Shown piece after piece: positions 1 to 11,827 of a DNA stretch of 64,000 nt. A model generated the notes under the pieces. The model was not told the origin of the DNA, did not search any database, and worked only from the letters and a program-made list of their open reading frames with translations. The stretch is from Anadara kagoshimensis. Its lineage: Eukaryota; Mollusca; Bivalvia; Arcoida; Arcidae. The position numbers were made by a program, and so were the translations under genes. The stretch is taken from NCBI GenBank assembly GCA_021292105.1, contig CM037867.1:14088928-14152927 (forward strand), given 5' to 3'. Each line of letters opens with the position of its first letter. Position 1 is the stretch's first letter.

Positions 1-180
1 ATAATTTTGAAGTACTATATGACCGTTTTGGAATAAATATTTCTCATCAGTATTAATGGAACAAAAATTTTGGAAATCCAAAAATATATAACGTGTTAAA
101 ATAAGAAACATAGAAGAACCAAAATATATTTACAAAATTCACAATACTTTAAACTATAAAACATATCTGTATAATTGTAA

Positions 181-523
181 GAGTTGAGTTGAGTAATGTT
201 GTTTAACGTCCCAGTCAAAAATGTTTCACTTATATCGAGACGTCGCCAGCTATATGCGAAAAGGCAGAAATTTTGCCTGTGCATTGCGCTGATGGCATTA
301 TACAGCAGGGTTCTTTAGCGTGCCAAACCCACCGTGACACGGGGCCTCGTTTACTTTAAGTTCCCATCCGAAAGAACCGTGACTTTCATTTCATAATGCT
401 GAGTGCATGGCGAAAGAACAGTCAGTACCCACCTTTAAGTCTTGGGTCAGACCCGGTCGGGGTTCGAATCCACGACCTCCCACTTACGGAGCGAGCACTC
501 TACCAACTTAGCTACCGCAGTGG
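181..523 (-). repeat. tRNA-derived SINE (family S2), near full length
   Basis: On the minus strand the head (about 523 back to 455) looks like a tRNA: an A-box-like TAGCTAAGTTGG, then a B-box-like GGATTCGAACCCC. A conserved 250-bp body follows and ends near 185 in GAGTTGAGTT-type sequence. The same body recurs at 12.6, 14.9, 25.3, 30.7, 32.0, 32.6, 40.5 and 43.3 kb, which defines a dispersed family. The head is a degenerate pol III promoter, not a functional tRNA gene. Confidence 0.85.
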
Positions 524-877
524 TTTATAATTACAAGAGTATGTGTAATCATAAGTGGTGGATATTTTTCCATAGTTATACGGAAGTGTGAATGATCTGC
601 TAATTCTGTCTTTTTCTAATATGAACTTATGATAGCCATTTGAATGCTCCCCCGTAATGTTAAACAAGATCGTTACAAAATTTAACGATAAATATATCCG
701 ATCGATATTTTATAGCAATTAATAGTAACCAGAGAGCAGTGTTACAAACATTTAACACTTAACTTTTTAAACTTTTAATAAAATATTCATTAGGTTTTAG
801 TAAAACAAATGTAACAGAAATGATATCAATAGTATGATATAAAACTAAACACATGAACTAGTTTACATAGTTTACTC

Positions 878-1190
878 AGGCATATTGCAAGTCTAGATTT
901 ATCAAGGCCCCCAAAAAGTTTTATGGCCGTCATCACAGTATTGTTGATAAGTTTGATGTCTCTGCGTCCAGGATTGCCCTGGATATATTTGACTCATAGT
1001 TCCATGTTCCTTTCACACAATTTTTATTACATACGTGGCGGATGTAGCTAGCTAAACAGGAGGTGCTTTACCTTCCGGAGCACCCGGCCTCACTTCCCAC
1101 GTGTCTAACCTAACTTGTCAGTTCCAAAGTTTTTACATTTCTTCTTGGTTGTGATTCGGACATGGATTAGTATGTTTGTTTTTGATTGAT
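878..1190 (+). repeat. Dispersed ~310-bp repeat (family S1), full-length copy
   Basis: Starts with a stretch resembling TTATCAAGGCCC, passes a conserved core TGTAGCTAGCTAAACAGG (near 1045) and ends in ATTAGTATGTTTGTTTTTGA. At least fifteen copies or fragments lie in the window on both strands. It has no coding capacity. The fixed ends and the T-rich terminus suggest a SINE or other non-autonomous retroelement, but a tRNA head is less clear than in S2. Confidence 0.85.
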
Positions 1191-1211
1191 TACATTGCGT
1201 TAAGAAAAAAA

Positions 1212-1480
1212 TCGATTGATTGAATTGAATTTTACGTCCAAGCCAAGAGTGTTTTACTTATGGCGAGATGTCAAAATTTATAGGTTAAGTAGCAGAAAGT
1301 GTTACCTTTGCAGTACATTCAGGGCAATGTGCAGTGAGGGTTATTTAACGTGCCACGCTAGCAGTGACATGGGGATGGGACATCGGTTTTTAAGGTCTCC
1401 AATGAAGAACCCTTTGACTTTTATTTCTATATACCGATTGCCTGGCGAAAGGACAGTCTCTACGTAAGCGATATATCTAC
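1212..1480 (-). repeat. Old diverged S2 SINE copy
   Basis: The sequence follows the S2 body (the 'cttatggcgagatg' segment, the 'gggcaatgtgcag' segment, the 'aaagaacc' segments) with many substitutions. An 83-codon open frame on the plus strand here is only the reverse of the SINE body and is not a gene. Confidence 0.6.
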
Positions 1481-1559
1481 TAATTTCTACCGTAGTGGTA
1501 GAACAAACGTAACAGAAATCATATAAAAAGGATAATGTAAAAAAAAAGACATGGACTAG

Positions 1560-1873
1560 GATATTGCAAACCTAGGCTGATCGTTGCCCTCAAACAGTTT
1601 TATGGCATTCATCACAGTATTGTTGATAAGTTTGATGTCTGTGTCCAAAATAGCCCTGGATATATTTGACGTCACTTGGTCCCATGTTAATCTCACTCAA
1701 TTGTGATTACACACATGGCGGGTGTAGCTAGCTAAACAGGAGGTGTTTACTCTTCCTGAGCAGCCGTCCTCACACCCTTTGTAAACGTTTACCTGTTTAA
1801 CCTAATTTGTCAGATTTTACTTTGCTTCTGGGTTGTGATTCGAGAATGGATTGGTTTGTAATTTTTGGGTTTT
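1560..1873 (+). repeat. S1 repeat, full-length, more diverged
   Basis: Carries the S1 landmarks in order: AGTATTGTTGATAAGTTTGA, TGTAGCTAGCTAAACAGGAG near 1722, then the GTGATTCGAGAATGGATTGG end. It follows the 878-1190 copy in the same orientation, about 370 bp away. Confidence 0.8.
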
Positions 1874-2196
1874 TTGTAGCATTTAGCGTTAAATGTATGC
1901 ATTTATTAATTATTAAAAAATGGGAATATGATAGTGAAACAAAATATTCCCTGGAACGATAATGCATAAGAGAGTACTAACAGTGAACACAAATTGAAGC
2001 ATTCACTGTTTTCCAGATAATTAGCCATTTCGGTAATCTAATGTCGATTATTGAACTCACGATATAGACAAATTTATTTATGTATTTAAATTTTCCCTAC
2101 ATTATTTTCCTATTTCCCGATTTTGGGCCATACAGCTACGACTTTATGCAAATCTGAAACCAGATATCTTTAGTTTTTTATACATGAAATAACTAA

Positions 2197-2520
2197 GCTG
2201 TATCTCCTGTATCTTCTGGAGACATTTTAACGATTTTCACTATTTCCCCCTATTTGGACTTCAATGGGACATACACCATTCATTTGTTTAAATCTGAAAG
2301 GTCTCAGCTAGACATGTTAACTGCCAAATACCATCAAACTTGGCCTGGTAATGATGAAGGAGAATATTTAAATGTTAAAGTTTATGCACGACGGACGGAA
2401 TGTACTAGCTTCAAATGTATCCATTCCGTGAATGACGTTATTGAGGTATACGTCAAATATCAAGCAGAACTTAAACAATCAGTCGTATGTTTCCCACAAG
2501 AGTTTATTACTTATAAATAA
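2197..2520 (+). CDS. Possible terminal coding exon of an unidentified extracellular protein
   Basis: An open frame follows an AG at 2196-2197 and runs 107 codons to a TAA at 2518. It reads like real protein: balanced composition, a hydrophobic alternating start (DILTIFTISPYLDFNGTYTI), three cysteines (TECTSFKCIH and VVCFPQ) and none of the low-complexity bias of the surrounding AT-rich DNA. There is no in-frame ATG at its beginning, which fits an internal or last exon rather than a whole gene. The 'PYLDFNGTYTIHLF' part faintly recalls the segment after the last Calx-beta repeat of FRAS1/FREM proteins, but that is a memory-level resemblance only. No other exon of the same gene could be located in the first 2 kb. 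It could equally be a chance frame or an old pseudogene fragment. Confidence 0.35.
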   Translation, partial: AVSPVSSGDILTIFTISPYLDFNGTYTIHLFKSERSQLDMLTAKYHQTWPGNDEGEYLNVKVYARRTECTSFKCIHSVNDVIEVYVKYQAELKQSVVCFPQEFITYK

Positions 2521-3850
2521 TATCCAAATTTAGGATTATTATGGGATTGTACATGTAAATGTCTCCATGTGGAGTTTAAGTATGGCTAGTCTTCCCTAAA
2601 GATAATCAAGGGTCTACATACATCATTTCCATATGATCAGTAAACAATGATATGGAGTGTATGCCAGGTGGACTACCCAATTTTGTTGTAAACGTATATT
2701 GTCAAATACAACGAATACATTTTCTATCAATAACTTGCAGAATGTATCTCAAAATAGATTCATAGCAGATAAAAATCGCATTTTCATTGTAGGCATGCAA
2801 AACATTAATTTCTTGCTTCTAAAAAAACTTGAGTATTTCTTTGTTGCAAATACAAAGAACAAATTACTTGTTTAAGAATGATTGGACAAACAATATAGTT
2901 GATATATCCCACATCAAAAGAATAATATTAGTAGATATTCATAATTATCTTTTTTGTTTGGCTTGTAATTGCTTATTTCTGAGGTACAGAAGGAGGTAAT
3001 ATTGATAACGTTTCTAGACAAGCCTATTTGTAACATAAATATAAAATTGGAAACTACGTCTCGGCCGTTTTAATTTTTGTAAGAGTATGTAATATAGATA
3101 TGAAACCATAACTTGACAACCACATCAGAAGTAGGTATCGGTTGGATATATAATAAATCACTATTTGTGAGTATCATACCTTTAATTGTTAAAACAATGT
3201 TGACGTGGGTTGTTTTTTATTTTGTGTATGTTTGTTTGTGTTGGATGCTGTCAATTGCATCTTTTGAATATATAAAAATGATTTGTTAACGCTTTTAACG
3301 TATTTTATATTGTATTCAAATGAGGTTATAATTACTACTAAACACTTTTTAAATTTTGCAGCACTAGACGAACAGTTCGGAATAAAATTTCTCATCAATA
3401 GTGCTCTGACCGTAATTGTAAAAAATTCGAAGTATTTTTAATATGTTGCAATGAGACAAGAAGGATAAAAATATAATTTTCAAAAATCTTTTTTTTTTTT
3501 TTTATATTTATATATTTTCAAAAATCTTAATTCAAAGGCAATAATTTAAACAGTAAAATACACAATAAAATTGGCACTATTTATTTTTTTATGTTTTGCA
3601 TGGTTGGTTGAATGGCATCGTTCCTTGTTTTGGATATCGAAAAAAGATTTGTGAATGTTTCCAAAATTTTTGTGCATTAACTTATTCTAATGTAGATGGC
3701 ACATTGGAATGTCTTAAACTCCAATTAAATAAAAAGTATCATTTAGCAAAATGTGTGTGCAAGATTTCATTTATTGAGAAGAATCCACTTGATCTCTATT
3801 TGAAGAAAACGGAAATTATATATCAAATTGCACTTCATGTGTCATAATGA
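2521..3850. other. AT-rich intergenic DNA, nothing identified
   Basis: No repeat family or convincing coding exon was recognised. An 83-codon frame at 3596-3847 has a cysteine-rich but unfamiliar composition and no matching splice context, so it is not called. Confidence 0.5.
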
Positions 3851-3856
3851 AACACA

Positions 3857-3990
3857 TGCCCTCAGTTCCCTGGTGGAAGTTCACATGCTTTACTTAATAT
3901 GCCAGTTTCAAAGTTTTTACCTTGTTTTCGGATTTGGACATGGGTTAGTATGTTTATTTTTAATTCAATCTAAATACATTGATAATCACA
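3857..3990 (+). repeat. S1 repeat, 3' fragment
   Basis: Matches only the 3' third of S1 (TTCCCTGGTGGAAGTTCACA through GGACATGGGTTAGTATGTTT). The 5' part is absent, as in 5'-truncated retroelement copies. A further scrap of the S1 end (ATGGACATGGATTGGTATGT) lies at 4057-4085. Confidence 0.65.
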
Positions 3991-4099
3991 AAATTTAGAA
4001 ACATGCACCATAATTTTCACAGTGACTACCTAGATATAAATGTTAATTCAAACCAGAAATGGACATGGATTGGTATGTTTGCTTTGGAATTTTTAGTTA

Positions 4100-6000
4100 A
4101 TTGATTCAAGTTACGCGATTAGTTAAATGATTCAACATTTGATCTGCGATGCAGCATATATTTCATGCATAATTTTAATTTTAGACGCCTTTTTTATTAA
4201 TTTTAGAATTGTCATTCGTTTTGTACTTGGTTATGCTGAATATCGAAATATATCAAAAGATAAAATAGACACTTAAACAACAAATGCATATGCATCGATG
4301 TTTAAAATTTTCTTTTGGCACAAATACATTAGCACATATTCAGATAATTTCAACAAAACATAACATTATATAAACAATTCATTGCTTAACACACGTTTAC
4401 AATACAAAAAACCAAACAAACACAAAATAAATAAAAAATAAAAACAGACAAACTATGTCTTTTTGTATCCGTGCAAATTAAAGATACAATAAATATATAA
4501 GGTTTTTGACACTATCGCCGTGTATGTAATGTAATGATTACTAACCCTGTTTTAATTATGTAGCATTTTGGAAAAAAATTCTTCACCAGTGGTGCTCGAA
4601 CCAAAATTATTGAAATCCAAGTATTTTTTAAAGGTTGAAATAGGAAAAATGGAAGAACCCAAAATAATTTAACAAAATCCATCAAGGCAATACGTTGAAC
4701 ACTTAAACATAGTTTAGTTTTTTTCAGAAATTTTAAAATTTAATATTATGAACAATTCATTTTTGTTTTTGTTTACGGGTGATTCTATTATTTACGCAAC
4801 AGTAAATTTGAAGCAGATTACGACAACTGGACATTTATCTACAGTGAACGTGGTATGATATATATATACAAGCTTAAAACTGTTTAAAGCTCTGTGAGTA
4901 TAACTAGTAGTTCTTAAACTTTATAAACATTTGTATGTTTTGAATACAAGATGTAAAACAAATACTGAAAATAAACTTAGCGAAATGTTTCACATCCATA
5001 TAAAAATAAATCCTTTTTGCCATAGCTATATGATGAAAAGTTATACGTGAAACTAAAATACAGATTAGAGATTCATTTGGATTAACTTATCTCAAAATGT
5101 TCTTTTTTACCACTTTGTAAATAATCCTTAAATTCCCCTAAGCCAAATTATATTTGTCCTGGGTGTTATATTATTAAATGTTATTCCGTAAAAGTGTTTT
5201 TTTATGAAAATACAACACTTTAACAATATTAAAATTTCAATTTAATTATACGCACTTTTGTTCCGTTAACATATCTATTTTGTGTATTAACACATGTTTC
5301 TATTTCATGTCTTTTGAATTGAAATTATTTGAAATGTGTCCATTAATCTGTTATAAAATTAATTAAAAAAAGCATTAACGCGTAAAAACCAGGTTTAGTT
5401 GTGATTTAGTTTTTCAAGTCAAGAGACGGGGGTTTTGAATTAGAATTAAATGGCGAAAGTCAACTCTGACGTTGGTTTTAACATCAGCAGTAACAAGCAT
5501 TAGGAAATAATCCTCCGTCATAGATCAGGTTTATGTCTCATACCATTATGACTTGATGAAATAGTTAAAATAAAGACAAATACATGTACATTCTTTGTTC
5601 TTCCTATGCACTGAAAACAGATATTAATATTATAATACATTGTAATAAAACATGTGGTACTGATATATTGCCACATTGCCATTGTGAACTTGAACATTAT
5701 GCTAGGACTACGACAAAGTGTGTATTGCTAAAATACCAAACCACGCACATAGTGTATATATGATGGCTCTAACATAAGTACTTCTTATTGATGCTATTGT
5801 ACTGACACATTAGAAAGGTTAAACAAAAATACTAGATTAATGATGGACTGGAATATAGTTACGCTAACCTTATGTCATTGACCTATACTCATACAACCAT
5901 TGATCCTAAATGAAGCATGTTATATCGTTTTTGTCATTTTATTGTGATTTTTAAGTTTAAAATTTACTACAGGCAAATCTCGACTGTTTTCCTAAGTAAA
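4100..6000. other. AT-rich intergenic DNA without recognisable features
   Basis: Very low GC, many short homopolymer runs, no long open frames, no repeat family that recurs elsewhere in the window. Confidence 0.5.
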
Positions 6001-6015
6001 TGTGGTCCATTTAAC

Positions 6016-6111
<96 letters not shown>

Positions 6112-6112
6112 A
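6016..6112. repeat. (CT)n microsatellite
   Basis: About 95 bp of CT dinucleotide with one short interruption (TTCCTT near 6052). It generates spurious Leu-Ser and Arg-Glu frames on the two strands. Confidence 0.98.
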
Positions 6113-6274
6113 TACACACAAGCACATAATACCAATGTTGGATATTTGTTTTATATACACATAACACATAAACATATTGTATTCAGACATTTAACCAAAA
6201 TCAGGACATTTATAATCAAATGTAATTAAAAGGAAAAAAAACTATGGTAGACTTCCTCGTGCAAAGTAATGTTT

Positions 6275-6440
6275 TGGCTAAATGTTGTTAAAATATCTTT
6301 TGGTCCTCTGAATAATTTTTACTATACTTTTTATGGTTTCACAATGTTTGTCCAAGCCCTACTGACGAGGAACTGTATTTCGCAACAACCGTCTAGTGCT
6401 GTCAAATTAAAACTGGTATTATATTTGATAGAGATATTAC
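6275..6440 (+). repeat. Dispersed repeat family S3, 3' part
   Basis: Contains the family S3 hallmark: GTCCAAGC.CTACTGACGAGG, then a block close to CCGTCTAGTGCTGT, then AAATTAAAACTGGTAT. The same block recurs at 20.8, 22.5, 22.8, 52.3, 52.7, 54.7, 60.8 (reverse) and 61.4 kb. Confidence 0.75.
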
Positions 6441-7609
6441 AGTTTAAGAGCATTTACAGTTATTAAAAAGCGTAATGATGGTAAAAGCTCAGGTGTTATT
6501 GATTATATTTTTGTTGAACTATTTGTGTCTTTTTCTAAAATAATGGTGTCTTATTTGGTTGTTCTTTTCAATTTTACTTTTGATACTTGTATTTATGCTG
6601 ACAACTGGTATGAATGGATTATTTTTCCAGTTCATAAAAAGATAAAAAGGGCAACGCAAGTTAGGTTCATGAGTTTAAAGTAATAAATCTTATGTCTTTT
6701 TTCAGTAGTTTTCAATAATAAATTCTTAGAGTGGGTAGACACAATTGATATTATTATTGATAATTTTGATTTTAAAGTCAACAGTAAACTGTATATTTAT
6801 ATTACATTGAATTATACCCCAAGCAACTAAGTATGAAACATAATATTTATCGTGCATTTTTTATTTAGAAAAAAAAAATTGACCCAGACACATGCTATAG
6901 CATGCCCGGTATATTTTGGTATGATTACTTAAATGGTTAAAACTGAAGTCAATGTCCAATAACTCCTATTTTGGTGTATAACAAGGTGAACATAGGCCGA
7001 CTCTACTATTTTTAATGTTCATTAATGATATTAAGGGAATCTAAATGATGTTGATTGATTTTATATTAAATCATATATGCATTTGAATAACTTTACTTTT
7101 ATGATACATTTTTATTCTCTAAATCTATACAGCGGTTACAGTTGTTCTGTATTACTTTGAATATTGATGAGAAAAAATAATAGTTTTTAAGAATTAAAAA
7201 ATATATTCATAACCAATTTATTAAATTAAATGGTGCACAATTGTGGTCGTTAAAAGTTCTTTATAGCTTGATACAATTTTTGAGTAATGTTACATGGAAT
7301 CAAACACAGCATAAAATATGTAAATTATAATCTAAAGCTAAAATGGTGTTTCAAATGTTCTCGGGAATTTATTAATTTATCTTTTCAATCTTTTGTAATT
7401 TATTAATTTTTTTCCAATGAATAGAACGTTTTCTTAATAGAATTCATGAAAAAATGAATGTTTTTATTTTTATTTTTTTTTTTTCTTTGAACATTTACTG
7501 ACAATGTGGTTAATCCAACATAACTTTTTACAACTAAGCCCGACAAGACGAGCATAAAAACTTAATTAAAAGACTAAGTATCGATATTATTTTTGTTTTA
7601 GAAACAAAG

Positions 7610-7877
7610 ATGATGGTTTATTCCAGCATAATGTTGGTATTATATGTGTCAGCTGCCACTGGACATGGTCTATTTTACACGGAAAGTTCAGAAAATGAAC
7701 ATCCGAGAATTGGAAAACGGCAAAGACATGAATTAATTTCCGGGACTAAATATCACAACACTGTTTATAGCATACCCAAATGGTTCGATCTATTCAAACA
7801 AGGTACAGTCAAAAGAGTAGAAGATTCCATCAAAATGTCTCCGTTGGATTTAATTCTTAAGATTTTTGACAGCAATG
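7610..7877 (+). CDS. Secreted peptide-precursor-like gene 1, first coding exon
   Basis: Encodes residues 1-89 plus one base of codon 90. A hydrophobic signal peptide (about residues 1-18) is followed by HGLFYTESSENEHPRI and then Gly35-Lys36-Arg37, the classic amidation plus dibasic cleavage site of neuropeptide precursors. Residues 38-89 are a charged spacer with an aromatic patch (PKWFDLF), ending LILKIFDSN, the entering helix and first three residues of an EF-hand loop. The upstream TTTTTGTTTTAG at 7590-7601 looks like a splice acceptor 8 bp before the ATG, so a non-coding 5' exon probably exists upstream. The donor is GTATGA at 7878, phase 1. Reading through the donor would replace the EF-hand with an unrelated tail, so splicing to 8460 is preferred. 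The 23.2-kb gene has the same layout. The family is not one I recognise; prepropeptide is an inference from signal peptide plus GKR. Confidence 0.65.
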
Positions 7878-7994
7878 GTATGATATTTGTTAATATTTTT
7901 AGTAAAGTGATATTTTGTGTATTTAATGTATCGACTGTTTTTGTCAGGTCGTGTTCGCTCGGTGAATTAAAAAATGCATTTCTGCATGCTCCGG

Positions 7995-8195
7995 AAGTGT
8001 AAGTATCACCTGTTTAGCTAGCTGTACATCCACCACGTGCGTAATCAAAATTGTGTAAAAGGGACATAGAACTAAATGTGTAATATATCGAGGACAATCC
8101 TGAACACACAGACAACAAACTTATTTATAATACTGTGATGACGGCCATAAAACTTTTTTGGGCCTTGATAAGCCTAGGCTTGCAATAATAATAAA
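7995..8195 (-). repeat. S1 repeat inside the intron of peptide-precursor gene 1
   Basis: Reverse-strand S1 lacking its 3' half: TAGCTAGCTGTACATCCACC, then GATGACGGCCATAAAAC and the GCCTAGGCTTGCAATA terminus. It lies wholly within the 582-bp intron. Confidence 0.75.
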
Positions 8196-8459
8196 TAATA
8201 ATGCATAGTAACACATGTGAAATAACATTTTAATCACAGAACTGATTTGAGAAATTGCATTACACGCTTCAGTCAAGAGTATATCACGTATCTCGAGACA
8301 TTTGTCATAGTAAGATACAAACCTTGCGATTAAAAAACTGTTTTTCGTAAGTTGTCAAATAATAACCATTAACCCACTGTTTAAAACATAAACAGATGTA
8401 CCATTATAAAATCTGATTTGCATATTTTACTGATTCATATTTTTATTTTATGTATTCAG

Positions 8460-8560
8460 ATGACGGTGAAGTAACACGAAAGGAAATGTGGTCAAGATGG
8501 AAAGACATCGTGAAAATAGTCCCCAGTATATCGGATATCGAATGGAAACAAAAAGACTAA
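8460..8560 (+). CDS. Secreted peptide-precursor-like gene 1, last coding exon (EF-hand loop)
   Basis: Acceptor TGTATTCAG ends at 8459. Joined in phase 1 to the exon ending at 7877, the exon completes an EF-hand loop at residues 87-98: D-S-N-D-D-G-E-V-T-R-K-E, with acidic or Asn ligands at positions 1, 3 and 5, Gly at 6 and Glu at 12. A Trp-rich exiting helix (EMWSRWKDIVKIV) follows, and a stop at 8558-8560 gives a protein of 122 residues. That the splice exactly restores a canonical loop is the main evidence for this exon. A single EF-hand is unusual because they normally pair, so the protein may dimerise or the loop may not bind calcium. Confidence 0.65.
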
Positions 8561-8794
8561 TAAAGACAGAATTTCAGTTATAGCTATTATCTATCCAGAA
8601 TTACAGTAATAGCTATTATTTATCAAATTAAAATTTAAATTAACAAATGAATGTTAACAAGTGTTATCAATAATTGTGGAGGTACTTAAGAAAATGTTTA
8701 ATATTGATTTTTATTTTATTATCCAATTGTACACAGGCTGAAATCATGTGCGGCGGAATAAGTCTTGTCATATGTGCACAATAACCCGTGCACT

Positions 8795-8925
8795 ATAGAT
8801 CAATCAAAAAAACAAACACAGCAACCTACGTCTAAATCACAATCCAAAACAAAAGTTAAAAGTTTCTAAAACTGGCAAATTAAGTTAAACACCTGAACTT
8901 CAAAGTGAGGTCTGGTGCTCATGTA
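8795..8925 (-). repeat. S1 repeat, 3' fragment
   Basis: Begins AATCAAAAAAACAAACACAG, the reverse complement of the S1 end, and stops after AGTGAGGTCTGGTGCTC. It lies about 235 bp after the stop codon of the peptide-precursor gene and could be in its 3' UTR. Confidence 0.65.
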
Positions 8926-9319
8926 AATACCTTCTGAATAGTTTGATGCATCTGTCATGAGTACATTTTGATCATTTCAACTATAACACAACTTAAACAT
9001 TTAATTGTTTGCTTGAATATTTTTAGAAAAGAAAACACATGACTGTGAAATGAAATCAATGAATTGCCCGTTCCATTGATGGCATCGGGAGTGAAAGAAC
9101 ACAGATGTGCAGTATCGTTTTTTATTATATAGCAATATATGCATCGCATAGAAATTATACGATAAATCCCGAGGTGTTAGCGTGTAATATATTTCTATAT
9201 TTACACGCAAACTTTGTTCTAGTCCGAGGTGTCCCGAATCAATTTTTCACATTGCACGCTTTGTCACATGACGCTGATGTTAATGACGTCCTACGATAGT
9301 TCTGATGTGACTGAAGACG

Positions 9320-9400
9320 TCAATGCTGTTTTGTTGTCGTATTGCACTAGTTCTTATATCCGTAAACAAGAACTAGTGCGATATTGATGTATTGTAAGAC
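9320..9400. repeat. Short perfect-stem hairpin
   Basis: Stem TATTGCACTAGTTCTT (9339-9354) pairs with AAGAACTAGTGCGATA (9368-9383) around a 13-bp loop. Flanking GTTTTGTTGTC and GTAAGACAAAAT extend it imperfectly. Probably a remnant of a palindromic MITE. Confidence 0.7.
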
Positions 9401-9464
9401 AAAATAGTAGTTTAAAATGAAATAATAGTGGGAAGTAAACGAAATTTGTTTTGCTATATAATAA

Positions 9465-9505
9465 AAGAGTTATTGAACTGATATTTCCAATATCAGTTCA
9501 ATTAC
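9465..9505. repeat. Short palindrome
   Basis: ATTGAACTGATAT, a 3-4-bp loop, then ATATCAGTTCAAT: a near-perfect hairpin about 80 bp after the previous one. Probably part of the same MITE cluster. Confidence 0.7.
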
Positions 9506-9837
9506 CCTATATTATTATATCTTTTATAAATTGCTCGAAATTTGGTTGATCAAAAAAATAACGTTTGAGTAAATTTAATGTCACCCTCGAAGTTCAGAAT
9601 ATCTTACGTCACACGGTTACATTACCTCAGCGGTTGACATTACGCAAAATGTCACATGCGCAGAAAAACTGCTTATGCGGTTCGAACGCATTCGTCATCT
9701 AAATCAGTAAAACGCTTTTCTAAAATAATGGTGATGAATCTTACAAGCGCCTAACAAGTTGCTTGCAGACAACAGTTGACGCTATGATTTTCAATTCAGA
9801 ATAATATAATAAATACCAACAATCGGTATAATAAAAT

Positions 9838-9957
9838 AAATATTACATTTCTGATAGGTGACAGTCCATATTGTCACCCTTCGAAACTCGCTTTGGTTGG
9901 CAATCAAATTTCTCGTGTTGACAATATGGACTGTCACTCTATCAGTAATGTAATATT
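9838..9957. mobile_element. Palindromic (foldback-type) MITE
   Basis: Left arm 9838-9878 (starts AATATTACATTTCTGATAGG) and right arm 9917-9957 are inverted copies of each other with few mismatches. A 38-bp spacer separates them. There is no coding capacity. The size and structure fit a foldback MITE; no superfamily can be assigned. Confidence 0.75.
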
Positions 9958-10019
9958 GATATATGCCAACACGATTTCTTCGGTGATCGAAAGAAACTAA
10001 TATACCATTTTATTATTTT

Positions 10020-10278
10020 ATTGTTGAGATATTGCATACCTAGGCTTATCACTATATTGGTGATATTAAGTATAATGTCTCTTGTCAAGGATTTCCCTGG
10101 ATATATTTGACGTCTTATAATTTCTTGTTCCTTTCATTTTGAATCTTTATTACTTACGTTGCGTGTTAATCTAGCTAAACATATGTTTATCCTTCTTGAA
10201 CACCAGGATTCCCTCGCTTGCGGAGTTTCGATTTCGGAGTTCGATTTGGACACAGACTGGTGTTTTTATTTTTGATTG
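10020..10278 (+). repeat. S1 repeat, diverged, nearly full length
   Basis: Order of landmarks is kept (CATACCTAGGCTTATCAC, TTTCCCTGGATATATTTGAC, CTAGCTAAACA, then ACACAGACTGGTGTTTTTAT), with deletions in the middle. Confidence 0.65.
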
Positions 10279-11169
10279 AATAGTTTAAATAGTCAAACGA
10301 GTATACAAATAGTTAACCACGTGATGACTGCAAAATAAAACAACAATGAATTACAATGATGTAAACGGGAGTGCTTTTTTGTTTTAGTTTTATAATTTAA
10401 ATAGACAACGGTAATGTATAACAATACTCTGATGATATATAATTTAAATCGTATTCTCGTTATTGATTAAAATTAAAAAAAAAAATCTGATGTGAAAATA
10501 TTTGTTGGTTGTTTTGCCATGGATCTGGTTTTCTCCCAAAATCCGCAAACTTGCTATTTGTGTCGTCAACATAGAACTGGCCGATTCGATATATCTGAAA
10601 TATTTTTGAACATAATTTAAGAAAACCATAATCCCAGTACGCTATTAATGAATGTTAAAATTGAATAAGATATATTGTATTACTGAAGAGATGTATTGTT
10701 CCCATATCTAGTAACAGATCGTCACAAATTTACACATGATGCCAGTTAATTTAGCGCCACCTAGTTATGATGCTATCCGCCATTTTCAATACTCTACATT
10801 GAAGTCTAAGTAATTTTATTTTTCAGCCAATCAGTGCTTTGTTCTGTAATGTGTTTCTGTGAAAGCTACAGGGAAAATGCATATTAAGTACTTTACTGTA
10901 TAAGAATAAACGTTTACAGGGTACCGCGAATATATCTTCCCCGTGAAATTTCCTTCCCCTTTAATACACTTTCCCGTGAAAGTTTCTTATAGCGAAATAG
11001 TTTAGAAGATCAAAACCGGGAATGTTTACTACTGCAACCGTTTCTTCTTCTACAATATATAACTATGTTTCGGTTAGAATTTAAAATAATTCTGTTGGAC
11101 GGGATTTTTTTCAGAATTTTTTACTGGTAATGTTTAACAAAACGTACCACACCAATATCGATCGGTTTC

Positions 11170-11170
<1 letters not shown>

Positions 11171-11223
<53 letters not shown>

Positions 11224-11227
11224 TATA
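11171..11227. repeat. (AT)n microsatellite
   Basis: About 55 bp of alternating TA with one slip. Confidence 0.95.
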
Positions 11228-11827
11228 TGTATATATTTAATCTTTAATGATACAGTCTCTAATAGGTTTAAAGTTACTTCAACACGCCTGCTTCGACACG
11301 CCTAGCATTGCCGTAAATGTGTTATAATAAAAGGTAAAAAATAAAGTATAAATCCATAGAACAAAAATACCAATACGCTATTACATACTCTATATGAAAG
11401 CTGGCTATGAACAAAGATGTGTATATACATGTGAAGCTGTAATAGAACTAGAAAAAAGTAAGGCGTTCAATACACAGGTGATCTCTTATTCGTCTCTTAA
11501 CCTCAATTATTCATCAGATTCTGTCTGTATTATATCCGTATTAATATGCTGTTTTGCTAAGAATCTGTGCCATAAGTAAAATATTTTAATGCAATATGGC
11601 CCCAAATTTAACAAATACGAGCAAAATTTGAAATTTTATTTCAATACCCTTGCCTCAACAATGGAAATTTTTGTTTCTTTTTGGATAAATGTGTAGATGT
11701 GGCAAGTTAGGGAAAAACACCTTTCAATACTATACGAGGTCCATTTATTTTATTAAACAAACGTGTTTAAATTTTTTTTAGAAAATTTAAAGTATTTATT
11801 TCTTTTGCCTACAATACTGTTAATTTA

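Noticed and set aside
3596..3847. 83-codon Cys-containing frame
   Set aside because: No splice context, no repeat or family similarity; length is unremarkable for a 64-kb AT-rich window.
5917..6229. Overlapping open frames on both strands rich in Leu-Ser or Arg-Glu
   Set aside because: They are translations of the (CT)n microsatellite.
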